In this document: one piece after another, positions 35,865-45,379 of the stretch
How the letters are laid out: each line of letters begins with the position of its first letter
Numbering within the stretch: position 1 is the stretch's first letter
Origin: Sphingomonadales bacterium
Lineage (GTDB): Bacteria > Pseudomonadota > Alphaproteobacteria > Sphingomonadales > Sphingomonadaceae
Reading direction: 5' to 3'
Length of the DNA stretch: 64,000 nucleotides
NCBI GenBank assembly: GCA_016704425.1
Contig: JADJAC010000002.1
Span: forward strand, 1 to 64,000
The notes under the pieces: generated by a model
The model's database searches: none
What the model was told of the DNA's origin: nothing
What the model saw: only the letters and a program-made list of their open reading frames with translations
Translations under genes and position numbers: made by a program

Positions 35865-38800
35865 CGGTCGCTCAATCGCAGCGGCACATATTCCCTCATG
35901 TCGGGCGTATCCAGCACTTTGAACGGCACGCCTTTTGGGGTCAGGAAAAGTCGCTCCATTTCGCTGCGGGTAAAAGGCCGTGATCCAAGGCGTCCGAAAA
36001 TCGCCATCTGTCCCCCGGTTTCATCGACACCGCGATCACGATCGAGCCCCTTGGAGAGAGCCACAGCTGGAGATGGTGTCTGCGCCCAGGCGATCAGTTC
36101 CGGCTTAGGCGCCGGCGAGAAGCCATAAAAATTCGGTTGACTTTCCGGGCTGGTGAGCTGGATGACTTTCAGGCCGTTTCGGCCATCAGCGACATAGGCG
36201 AACAGCGAGGCATTGGTCGAACCGATGATTACATCCTCGACATCGGTCATCTTCCCGCCGAAGGTTTCCTTTGCGTAGATGGCCGGTGCAAGCGGGCGCG
36301 TAATGTTGACGATCACAAGGCCTTCCTGCTTGCCCGCGACATAGGCGAAGGTCCGTGCGAGATAGATCCGCTGAGCATTGGCAAGCGCCACACTGCCATT
36401 TGGCTGCGGCATTGGATGTCGAAGGTCAGTTACGTCGAAGAGCTTGAGCCCCTCGGCATCCGAGACCCATAGAAAGCGGAACTGGATCGCGCTTGCGCGT
36501 GCATCGTTGAGCGAAAGGCTGGCAGTCAGCTTAGGGTGGAGCGGATCGGCAAGGTCAATGACGGCAAGCCCGGCTTTGGTCGTCACATAGGCGATGTCGC
36601 CGGCCAGCGTGATGTGTCGGGCTCCAGCCAGGATGTTGCCCGCATTCCAGGTGACGGCGCGCTTGAAGAAATTGTTTCGGAACTCTCCGTCTGAGAGCGT
36701 GTCGATATCGACCAGGATCAGGCCCTCGACGCTGTCTGTTATGACGGCATAGCGATAGATCGGGCGGAAGGCCTGCTCCTGATTCTCGGGGATATGTTTG
36801 ACAATATGGTCGTTGCGCTTGACGCTGATGTTCTGGTTGGTTGGGAGCGCCATACAGGTCGCGTTCGTCGTCGAGACATGCATATCCTGGCCGATTGGCG
36901 AGAAGGGTGCAGAAACAATTGGCTCTGAAAATCCCTTGTTTGCAATGGAAGCTACGTCATAAGCGCGGAAGCCGCCTTTGCCCTCAGCAACAAACATATA
37001 TTCGCCGCGAAGCTGAAGGCACCCAACGCGATCCTTTGTGCCCTGCACGACGTTGCGGAAGAGTTCGTTGTGATCTGTTTCGCCCGACAGATGCTTGTCG
37101 AACGTGGCGCCGCGGGTCCATTCCTTCAATTCGCGACGGTTCCGCTCGACATGGAGGCGATAGAAATCGGGATAGGCATATTTCTGCAGATAGGAGCCAA
37201 TCACCGCTTGCGGCTCTTCCCATTCTGTCACGCGCACAGCTTCGAACCCGCTTTCAAGCCCGGTCCAGGCATTCAGTCCCACGAAGTTGACGAAGTTCGT
37301 GCCCAACAGGAGCAGCTGTGATATGATCGCATTATTGTCATCATTGGCAGAGAGATGGCAGTCAGTGCAGGTTTTGGTTTCCGTCGTGCGCACCGTGTGC
37401 GGGAAATGTGGCGCAAAAGCCTGGCTTGAGTAGCCCGCCGAAGAAATGGGGGGCTGCTGGATATAGATCCGCTCTCGATTCACATTGGTCGACGAAAGCA
37501 CAAGCGCGGACGTAGAGCGTACAGGCGCGATGATGTTGCCCTTGGTTGTCTGGTGGCGGCCAAGCTGGAACATTTCGTCGCGTGCAACCTGTGGATTGTA
37601 GGTCGCGAAATTGCGCGTTTCCTCTCCCTCATATTTGTGCGTGCTGGTCTTCCAGTTCGCCTCGATCGGCAGATGGCAGCCTCCGCATGACGTCGTCCAG
37701 GACAGGTGACAGGTGAAGCAGGCCATCTTGTCGTCGCCATGCGCGCGATTTTCCTTGGGAACCCCCGGACCCCAGTTCACTGCACCCGCATCGCTGATCG
37801 TGCCCATCAACTTGGCCCGCGCGGCCTTGGCATTGAAACGGGAGCTGTTCCTGTCCACGCTATCCTTGACGAGGCTGACCCGCCACTCGAGCTTGGGATC
37901 GACGATCGAGCGCTGGATCAGCACGCGGTTGCCGTCAGCATCAATGAACCATTCGAAGCGGCGCTTGCCATCGGGGTTGCGGAGCAGCCCAAGGTTTGTG
38001 CCATTGGGCGGTGCAGCCGGACCTGACGTCAGCAAAGTCGGATATTGGTCAACCGTGCCGTGGCAGTCCTTGCAGCCAATCTCGATGGCGTTCGCAACTT
38101 CGCCATATATCAGGCCATTGCCATGACTGTCCTGACCGAAGTGGCAGTCAGCGCATTGCAGGCCTTTCTCGGCATGAATGTCCATCATGTGCACGGTCTT
38201 GCCCGGATTCGCGCCGGGTTCGACGAATTTTCCTTCGCCGGCCTTGCGCCATTTCTCCGGATCATCCGGAGCGACAATCTTGCCTTCGGCATCAAGGAGA
38301 TTGCCCTCGCGGTCACGCTTGAGGATCGCGCGGAAGTTCCAGCCATGCCCATGATAGTCCGCGAACTGTGTGTCCTTGAGCTCCGGATTCAAGTCATAGA
38401 CATTGCGCAGGAATTCAAGATCGGCCCATTTTCCGCGAGCAGCAGCGCCCTCGGGATTGCGGTCGTTTGTTGCACGGACTTCTGCGGCGGTGGGATATTT
38501 CTGTTTTGCCGGCCACATGTGCGGTGCATCAGATTCATAATCCCACATGGTGTAGCCAAGGAAGCTGTTCAGGAAGATGTTGGGCTGATGCATGTGGCAG
38601 TTCATGCATTGTGCGGTCGGAATCGCACGCGTGAACGCATGCTCGACAGGATGGCCTTTTTCCTTTTGGCCCGTCGCGTGATCGACCTTGGCTGCGATTG
38701 TCGGATCAACAGTCGCAGTCTGCCCGTCGCGGCCGTATTTGGCCCAGATCAGGCTGTGTCGTGGCTCGCGGTCATTGGCATAGACAACATGGCAGCCGGC

Positions 38801-38953
38801 GCACCCGGAATGGCGATAATCGCCCGGCTGATCGTTGGTGCCGGCGTACCACATGAAGGGATCGTTGAGCCTGGTCTTGTGGATATTGAGAACCGGAATG
38901 GCGACGCGCAGGCCTGTTCCCGGGCCACGGTTCGACTGCTTGAGATCGGGCCG
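35861..38953 (-). pseudogene. Ten-heme cytochrome c, C-terminal part with 7 hemes and LVIVD repeats, after an in-frame TGA
   Basis: The reading continues in the same frame past a single TGA (38954-38956) and is open to 35861; the first internal ATG is at 38854. It carries seven CxxCH heme sites: CAGCH, CMNCH, CADCH, CKDCH, CFTCH, CGGCH and CTDCH. A beta-propeller-like part follows with LVIVD-type repeats (LAVIDLADPLHPKL, LKLFDVTDLRHP, LVIVNITRPLAP). With the upstream part the full protein would be about 1,323 residues with ten hemes. LVIVD repeats occur in surface and periplasmic proteins. It lies at the end of the four-gene cytochrome/porin run. If the TGA is genuine, restart at 38854 would give a protein with no export signal, so it would not mature. 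Confidence 0.8.
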
Positions 38954-39832
38954 TCAGGGCTCCTCGAGCCGCTGGATGCTGCCCAGCGAATTCGGCAGCC
39001 CGACTTCGGCAAACTGTGTGTTCACGTTGCGCCCGCCGCGTTCAAATACGCGGAAGATGTCGCCCGGCATCACCGTCTGCCAGGTCGGGAGGGGATAAAG
39101 CGCCGGAAGTGCGCCCCGGGCTTTTTGCTCAGCAGTTACGGTGCCGGACGGATTGCCCGGAGAAACGATCTTTGCGGGCTCCCCGGCTCGGGTATAGGCC
39201 TCACCGACAACGTAATTCTTGAACGGAACAATTCCGTTATTGTAACCCGCCCCGCCCCAAAGCATTGCCCCCGATGCCATCAGGGAGCGTTCTGCCGCTT
39301 CGATGGTCTGAATGTGGCACGCCCCGCAACTGTCGCGAACAACGCGATAGTCGGACGGATTGACGAAGCGTACAAACTCCGGCGATTCCCGATTCAGCAA
39401 GGTATAGCTGCGTTGCGGGTTGGCCGATGACGGCCAGTGCCAGCTTTTCGGATATCGAGGGAGAACATGGGCCTTGTCCCGCAAGGCAACATAGGCAGGA
39501 TTGTCGAAATCAGAGGAGGGGGAGGGCAGGCGGATATTCGCATTTCCTCCATGACAATCCGTGCAGCCCAGCACGACAGCTTCGGTGCGATGCATTGTCC
39601 AGGCATCGGATGCCGTGTGGCAGGTTATGCACCCCGCACTCTTGGCCGCAGCTTCCTCCTTGGTCTGTGTCTCGGGCGCGGGCGGCGCGAAAACCGCGGC
39701 ATAGTTGCGCTTGATCGGCTTTTCCGCATCGGACGCCAGGGTTCGCACGCCAAAAAACAGAGTAAGGGCAAGCAACCCCAGAGCCAGGAGCCAGAAGCGC
39801 AAACGCGATGGTGGAGCGATCAGGCGGGCCAT
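38954..39832 (-). CDS. Ten-heme cytochrome c, N-terminal part with 3 hemes
   Basis: A 292-aa reading from the ATG at 39832, two bases after the upstream porin stop. A signal anchor covers about 10-33 (RLRFWLLALGLLALTLFFGV). Three CxxCH sites follow: CITCH (68-72), CTDCH (90-94) and CGACH (169-173). It ends at a TGA after RLEEP, with heme-protein sequence continuing in the same frame beyond. A three-heme short protein is possible, but the continuous frame and the 34 further open codons before the first possible restart argue for one gene with a nonsense change or a read error. Multiheme c-type cytochromes of this kind carry electrons in the periplasm. Confidence 0.75.
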   Translation of the reverse strand: MARLIAPPSRLRFWLLALGLLALTLFFGVRTLASDAEKPIKRNYAAVFAPPAPETQTKEEAAAKSAGCITCHTASDAWTMHRTEAVVLGCTDCHGGNANIRLPSPSSDFDNPAYVALRDKAHVLPRYPKSWHWPSSANPQRSYTLLNRESPEFVRFVNPSDYRVVRDSCGACHIQTIEAAERSLMASGAMLWGGAGYNNGIVPFKNYVVGEAYTRAGEPAKIVSPGNPSGTVTAEQKARGALPALYPLPTWQTVMPGDIFRVFERGGRNVNTQFAEVGLPNSLGSIQRLEEP

Positions 39833-39833
39833 G

Positions 39834-41828
39834 TCAGAAGCTCAAGATCCCGTTGAACAGAACGGAATAGTAGCGGTCGTTGCGCCCCGCGTTGGTGAAC
39901 AGGTCGCGAAAGCCCTTGCCGGGATCAAGCACGGCGCCGGAAAGCCTGAAGACCACATTCTGTATGGCTTTTGGCCGATAGATTGCCGCGGCCGATACAT
40001 CCCAGCCGATGGCTTTGGGAATGCTGCCCTCAACCCGAAGCGCTCTGAGCGTCGCCGTATTCTGGAACCAGAGATGGTTCACATTCGTGGAAAGGCGCAG
40101 CTTGGGCGTAATGTCGAAATCCGCCCCGGCGCCCGCCAACATGGTGCCTGGATTGTTGAAGTTCGACTGGCCTTGTTCCTTTGACGAGCGCAGGGAATTG
40201 AGAATGCCATTGCGTCCGTTGATCCCGATCGCTCGCCCGCCACCAGCGAAGGGAATTGTCTGACGTATCCAGTAGCTTGTGTCAGCGCCCGCAAAGATCG
40301 GATTCTCGAAGATGGCATCGAAGCCGCCCTCGGTATTGTCATACGGCTTGGAATCGCCGCTCGCATACAGGCCGGAAACGCGCACGCGGATCCAGTCAAA
40401 ATCCATGCTGGCTTCACTGGCAAAGAAATGGCTGCGGATCTTTGCGGGCTTTGATGTGAAGAGACTGTTCCTATCGCGCCCCAGAGCCAGGTAAGCACTG
40501 CTGGTGAGATTGACGCGACCTATATGGCCGTCGTTGGAATAGCCAAGATAAACCACATCATATTTGCGCGGTCGCAAATCGCCGATGAGCGCAGGGCGGA
40601 CAGGAAATCCGTTGTCATCGACCTCAATCGATGTTTCGCGGTTCATGTTGTAGGTGACCGAAACCTGGCTTGTCATGCCAACGACGGGAAAGTCCTGGCG
40701 ATAGAGATTGGCGAGAAACACGAAATCGTCGCGCGGCCGCTGGACAACAGAATTCAGGCCCGAATTGGTGTCCTTTTCAAGCCGCCAGAAGGCCGCGAAA
40801 TTGTATTGAAAGCGGTTGTTGTCACGGTTGCCGAAAAAGCGGATCCCAAGTTGCTGGTCATTGAACAGAAAGCCCCGGAAATCGGCCTGAAAAGGCTGGA
40901 TTCCAACGCGCACTGAATCAAAATCATAGCGGTCGGAAACATTGCGGATGTGATAGTCGACAAAGGCTTCCTGAACCCCAAGGAAGTAGTCGGTCCGGTG
41001 GCTTGGCTTTGAGGGCTGGACGAACAGAACCCGCTTTTCTGGTACGTTCACATAGTTGCCTTGCAACGCAAGCGCGATGCGATATTCGATTTCGGGAGGC
41101 TTGAATGCGGTCGATCCCTTCAGCAGCGACGCGCTGAAGATGAAAGTCTGGGCGAAAACCTCGCTATGGCTTCGGCCGAAGACATCCACACTGCCCGGGT
41201 TTTCGGTTGTCTGGACCCCGACGGGGATCGGGAAGGAACGCGGCTCGATAACTGTGTCCGACGTTGCGCCGAGAACGAGGAACCAGTCTTCGCTCTTCAG
41301 CCCCAGGAAAGCCGGAGTATGGCACTTAGGAAGCCCCGCCTTGGTGCGTCGTTCCTTTTCCTCTTCGGAGGGGATGCAGAGCGGCCGATCTCCTTTGTAG
41401 GTGTTCTGGTTGTAGGGATCGAGGAAGCGTTCCTTGTGGGCCAGCCCCAAGGTTTCGGAAAGACGCCAGCGATCGGGAATCGGAAAATCCGGATCGCCCG
41501 GAAAGGCCTCTGGTGGCGGTGCCCGAACAGCCCCGGCATTCTCTTGCGTCACGCGTTCTGGAAGCTGTTTTTGGGTGCCCGGTCGACGCCTGCCATCAAG
41601 CAGTGTTTCATCGGCGGTCGTGCCTGTATCCGTTGTCTGAGCTGGTGGCGCCTCTGGTGTGCTTGCGGCACCTGTCTCGCTTGGCTGACCGCCACTTTCC
41701 TCTGCACTTTCGATGGCGCTTGCAACTTTTTCCTCGGCAAGCGCACTCGTCCACCCCTTTTGGTCTGGCAGATTCGCCTGCCCCGACAGGGCGGCAAGAA
41801 CTGGCAGCAGGGAAGGGTTCAACGGCAT
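39834..41828 (-). CDS. Outer-membrane beta-barrel protein of the cytochrome cluster (porin-like)
   Basis: A 664-aa protein from the ATG at 41828, right after the upstream stop (41831). A TTG extension to 41888 is possible. After a short hydrophobic N-terminus (LLPVLAALSGQA) and an Ala/Thr/Glu-rich linker of about 110 residues comes a run of alternating aromatic strands, such as QLGIRFFGNRDNNRFQYNFA and FFASEASMDFDWIRVRVSGL. It ends in the outer-membrane signature YYSVLFNGILSF with C-terminal Phe. I recognise no named family. A barrel of this length next to a ten-heme cytochrome is the arrangement of MtrAB/PioAB electron conduits (MtrB is about 700 residues). That comparison is inference; I see no convincing motif match to MtrB. 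Confidence 0.75.
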   Translation of the reverse strand: MPLNPSLLPVLAALSGQANLPDQKGWTSALAEEKVASAIESAEESGGQPSETGAASTPEAPPAQTTDTGTTADETLLDGRRRPGTQKQLPERVTQENAGAVRAPPPEAFPGDPDFPIPDRWRLSETLGLAHKERFLDPYNQNTYKGDRPLCIPSEEEKERRTKAGLPKCHTPAFLGLKSEDWFLVLGATSDTVIEPRSFPIPVGVQTTENPGSVDVFGRSHSEVFAQTFIFSASLLKGSTAFKPPEIEYRIALALQGNYVNVPEKRVLFVQPSKPSHRTDYFLGVQEAFVDYHIRNVSDRYDFDSVRVGIQPFQADFRGFLFNDQQLGIRFFGNRDNNRFQYNFAAFWRLEKDTNSGLNSVVQRPRDDFVFLANLYRQDFPVVGMTSQVSVTYNMNRETSIEVDDNGFPVRPALIGDLRPRKYDVVYLGYSNDGHIGRVNLTSSAYLALGRDRNSLFTSKPAKIRSHFFASEASMDFDWIRVRVSGLYASGDSKPYDNTEGGFDAIFENPIFAGADTSYWIRQTIPFAGGGRAIGINGRNGILNSLRSSKEQGQSNFNNPGTMLAGAGADFDITPKLRLSTNVNHLWFQNTATLRALRVEGSIPKAIGWDVSAAAIYRPKAIQNVVFRLSGAVLDPGKGFRDLFTNAGRNDRYYSVLFNGILSF

Positions 41829-41830
41829 GC

Positions 41831-43804
41831 CTAGCGACCCTGACAGACGTTCTGTTCGCTCGTGTCGAGGAATGGCGTAAACGGACAACCGACGTAGCGA
41901 AGCCTCACGCCGGCTCCCGCAATCTGGACCACTAGTTGATCTGATCGCACAGCCGACGGCGCATTTCCGATGCCCCCACTCTTCGTGCCTGCGTTGTTTG
42001 CGCCGAGGAAGGCAATCATGTCATCCTGGTCGATGCCGTCGCCTGATACGCCAACGGCGCCAATCAACGTGCTCCCGCGGTAAATGGGCACGGCGCCCGG
42101 GAAAATCTGGATGCCATTCTGCAACCGGTTTTGCCCCGGCACGACATCCGGGGAGAGCGTGCACCGCGCAGGCGTATCTGCGCTTCCTCCGCCGGTCAGC
42201 AGATAGGTGACATGCGACACCAGATTATCGAAGACAAGCTCCGACTGAAGGCCGGTATTGAACGGATTGAAACTTCCGATCGGCACAGAAAGCGGGCCTT
42301 GCGGTCGGCCAACCTCACCGTCCGGGAAGTAGGGGCGGGCGATATTGCCGATGGCGCGGGCACTCCAGGCAGTCTGACCCTTGAAGATGTTTGCACTGTT
42401 GAAAAATGCCTGCGCAACCGGCGCGCGATTACGCACAGCCGCAGAGCCATTTGCAGAAAGCTCGCTCGCCGCATTGGCATTGGAGAAAAACGCTGCAGCT
42501 CGCGCCTTCTGCAACGAGACATCAATGCCGAAAATCGGTGCATCCGGGGAGCGCACGACTCCCAGGATCGCGCCGAACGTATCGACTACCGAAATTGAAA
42601 CCTGGGCACGACTGTCGAGCGGCTGTCGGATCTGTGCCCGCGCCCGGCTCATGATCAGAAATGCTTCTTCAAGAATGGCACGCGCTTCGGCAGCCGATAG
42701 TGGCTGGCTCACCGCCGCGCCATCCGTGCCTGCGCGAATGGGAAAGCGGTTATTGCCAGAACCGTCGCTGAGGATGAATGCGTCGCGGTTCGAGAATTCG
42801 CTGGCTGTGGATGCGCGGATGCCCGAGGCCTCACTCCCATAGGGGGTGCCGGCGATAATTGCTCCGCTCGAGTAACCGGTGAGAGCTGACAAGGCTCCAG
42901 CAACGCCGTTTATGGCCGAAAACGCCGGGGCAGCACCCGTTGCCCGAAGCTTGTCGGGTGTCGCATCGCTATACCGGAGCAAGGTGCCGTCGACCGAGAT
43001 CCTGTCTGCCCTGATGGCAGTGGGAGCCTCGAAACTTCGCGTACCCGCCAGCGCGATATATTCTTCATCATCATTGTCGACATCGAGGATATTGGAATCG
43101 AAGCCATAGACTCCGTCGGCCATCACCCCGATACCGCCAACGACAACGCCGTTCTTGTAGAGTGCCAGTCCCCCGGGATCCGCGGACAAGCCAAGCGGCG
43201 TTCGCTTCGGTCCGATCAGCGCTCCGGCGCCTCCGCCCGGGACAAAGCGGGAGACCAGATCAGAACAGGGCAACGAACTGAACTGCACGCCAAAAAGCGG
43301 ACCGCTTTCAAGGCCAACGGCATTGGGAGATGGAGGAAAATGCTCCTGCACAATCTGGCTAGCGGTCCGCGTTGAAAAAGCATTGCCGCTGCTCGACAGA
43401 TAGGCCGCCGTAACGGCCTTTGAAACCGCGCCCGGCAGCGCTGCAGGCGCACCGAGGGTCAAGCCAGGCAAGGTGGCGCCAATCGGCGTCGTGACGTTCG
43501 GGATCCGCAGTGTCAGGTCCGCATTGTTCATCGTGAACAGTGCAAGGAGATTACCGACCCGATCAACCACTGCTATCGTTGCAGGCCGATTGCGTGCCTG
43601 CGCTTCTGCAACCGATTGCGCGATGACTTGCTGGACATCAGCCACGGTCAGCGCTTCCTGTGCCGGTGGCTGGTAGACTGTGGACGGCGTTGGTGGCGGT
43701 GGTGGGGGCGTCACCACCGGCGAAGTGCTTGATCCACCGCCACCGCAGCCCGAAACGATGAGCGCCGCTGCAGAAACGAATGACAAGATTGATCGGGACC
43801 GCAT
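41831..43804 (-). CDS. Lipoprotein with two HbpS/GlcG-like heme-binding domains
   Basis: A 657-aa protein from the ATG at 43804. A signal peptide with lipobox (ALIVSGCGGGG) predicts lipid anchoring at about Cys20, followed by a Pro-rich spacer. The first GlcG/HbpS-type domain starts near TVADVQQVIAQSVAEAQ, with PATIAVVDRVGNLLALF. A second starts near LSAAEARAILEEAFLIMSRA, with VSISVVDTFGAILGVVR. Each ends with a glycine-rich strand (GVVVGGIGVMADGV and STLIGAVGVSGDGIDQDD). HbpS-like domains bind heme or act in redox sensing; a tandem, lipid-anchored version next to multiheme cytochromes suggests a structural or electron-transfer role. The start overlaps the upstream cytochrome stop by one base, so translation is coupled. 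Confidence 0.82.
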   Translation of the reverse strand: MRSRSILSFVSAAALIVSGCGGGGSSTSPVVTPPPPPPTPSTVYQPPAQEALTVADVQQVIAQSVAEAQARNRPATIAVVDRVGNLLALFTMNNADLTLRIPNVTTPIGATLPGLTLGAPAALPGAVSKAVTAAYLSSSGNAFSTRTASQIVQEHFPPSPNAVGLESGPLFGVQFSSLPCSDLVSRFVPGGGAGALIGPKRTPLGLSADPGGLALYKNGVVVGGIGVMADGVYGFDSNILDVDNDDEEYIALAGTRSFEAPTAIRADRISVDGTLLRYSDATPDKLRATGAAPAFSAINGVAGALSALTGYSSGAIIAGTPYGSEASGIRASTASEFSNRDAFILSDGSGNNRFPIRAGTDGAAVSQPLSAAEARAILEEAFLIMSRARAQIRQPLDSRAQVSISVVDTFGAILGVVRSPDAPIFGIDVSLQKARAAAFFSNANAASELSANGSAAVRNRAPVAQAFFNSANIFKGQTAWSARAIGNIARPYFPDGEVGRPQGPLSVPIGSFNPFNTGLQSELVFDNLVSHVTYLLTGGGSADTPARCTLSPDVVPGQNRLQNGIQIFPGAVPIYRGSTLIGAVGVSGDGIDQDDMIAFLGANNAGTKSGGIGNAPSAVRSDQLVVQIAGAGVRLRYVGCPFTPFLDTSEQNVCQGR

Positions 43805-45201
43805 CAGCGCAGTGTCCTTATCGTTCTGACTGCACTTCCCAGAGCCCTTCGGAAGTCGGCAGGGCGGTAATCATTTGGATCGCGCACAGCGGCATAGGCG
43901 CGATTGATGTCTGATCGGATCGCGGCTGCGTTTGCTGCAGGTACGGAGCCGGTATTCACCAACGCATTGAGCAACGTGTCAGTCGCCATGACGGCTTGCA
44001 CGCTGCCTTCATAATCGGTGAAGCGGGGATTTATCGCTTCGCTTGCAATCAGGTCGATGATCGCAAAGCTCTGGTCGCGGCCAAAGCTGGCGGACTGAAA
44101 GGCGGCTGCCAGGGCGTTGGCGGTTGCCCGCAGGCGCGCCGCAGCGGAAATGGCGCTATTCCTGTCGCGCGCGAAAGCACCATGAAAGGCCTTGCTTTCG
44201 GCTTCAAAGCGGGCGGCTTGCGCGGGCGCTACGATCCGGGCAGCCGCCGAAAGCATGATCATGTTTTCATCATTGAAGGGAGGCATGCCTACCGGAATCG
44301 GGCGGGCCGGATTGTCGGCCACGGTCTGGTTGAAGTTCTGGCTATCGTAGATGCGGCGATGGCAGCTGTGGCAATCGAGAAAATAGAATTCGGGGAAGGG
44401 TCCTTCGGTGCCCAATGTCGGGCTTGAAAAGAGGCTCAATGCCCGATCAAGGGCCATTGCCTGACCAACCGCCCATATCTTCGCGCCATTGGTTCGGCCC
44501 TTGCGTTGGACATAGTCAGCATCTTCATCATGGTGTGCTTGCAACGTTGTGAATAGGTCCAGTTCAAAGGAAATGCGCGGATGTCCTGCGGCCATGATTC
44601 TATGATTCACGAACTGCCCGCCATCGGCTGATCCGAAATGACAATCGAGGCAAACCGATGCCTTGGCTGCCGGATTTTCCAGAGGAACAAGGCCTGCTGC
44701 AAGGCTGGCACGATGATTTCCCGTCTTGTGGACTTCAATCCAGCCAGCAGAGCCACCGTGACAGGCTTCGCAGCCGACACCATCGGATTGCTGAAAGCGC
44801 GGCCCGCGGACCGATGCTGGCTCGGAATGACATCCAAGGCACATCGCTGCGGAGGTTGCAGGTCCCAAACCAAGGCGCCGCGCAATCGCCGCACTTCGGG
44901 CATTGTTTAGAACAGCGAATGCGCGACTATGGGCGCCTGTGGGTGATGACGGTTCTTGCCAGCGGAGAATCTCGTCCTGGCGCACGATCTTTCCATCCGC
45001 CTCCGACCGACCGTGGCAGGTCGAGCCTGCGCATGTTGCGACGCCAAGGTGGGGCTTGTCACCCGGGAGTGCCGCATTGACGGGAGCGCTCGCGTGCGTA
45101 GCGCCAAGAATAAGGGCAAACAGACCAAGAGCCCCGCAAAAAGAGAGCGGCAGCAGGTGCCGCCATCTAACCCCAGCCCAGGCGAAGTTTGAAACGAACA
45201 C
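43804..45201 (-). CDS. Five-heme c-type cytochrome (cytochrome c554-like)
   Basis: A 465-aa protein from the ATG at 45201. Signal segment about 13-40. Heme sites: an unusual CAGSTCH (57-63, CX4CH), then CLGCH (121-125), CEACH (144-148), CLDCH (184-188) and CHSCH (277-281). The spacing CEACHGG and the VCLDCHFG motif recall cytochrome c554-type multiheme proteins. Residues beyond 290 are helical without hemes. First gene of the run leading through the HbpS-like lipoprotein, the barrel and the ten-heme cytochrome. The 178-base gap upstream should hold the promoter. Likely periplasmic electron carrier; its partners are inferred from gene order only. Confidence 0.85.
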   Translation of the reverse strand: MFVSNFAWAGVRWRHLLPLSFCGALGLFALILGATHASAPVNAALPGDKPHLGVATCAGSTCHGRSEADGKIVRQDEILRWQEPSSPTGAHSRAFAVLNNARSAAIARRLGLGPATSAAMCLGCHSEPASVRGPRFQQSDGVGCEACHGGSAGWIEVHKTGNHRASLAAGLVPLENPAAKASVCLDCHFGSADGGQFVNHRIMAAGHPRISFELDLFTTLQAHHDEDADYVQRKGRTNGAKIWAVGQAMALDRALSLFSSPTLGTEGPFPEFYFLDCHSCHRRIYDSQNFNQTVADNPARPIPVGMPPFNDENMIMLSAAARIVAPAQAARFEAESKAFHGAFARDRNSAISAAARLRATANALAAAFQSASFGRDQSFAIIDLIASEAINPRFTDYEGSVQAVMATDTLLNALVNTGSVPAANAAAIRSDINRAYAAVRDPNDYRPADFRRALGSAVRTIRTLR

Positions 45202-45379
45202 CGCACTCCCCTCATCCGCCCGATGCCACCGGACGAGAACCTATAAAACCGCGATGCAACCCCCGATATCTTCTTAAAGAGTTTAGGCGGATTTACATGT
45301 GAGACAAGCAGGATTTACCATGTTTGTTAACCATTTGCGGTAAACTCCTCCGGCCCGTTCGACGGCTTGGTCGAACTGT

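Noticed and set aside
38045..39430. 461-codon plus-strand open frame opposite the ten-heme cytochrome
   Set aside because: Antisense to heme-binding CxxCH motifs that are clear on the minus strand; no start signal or family pattern.
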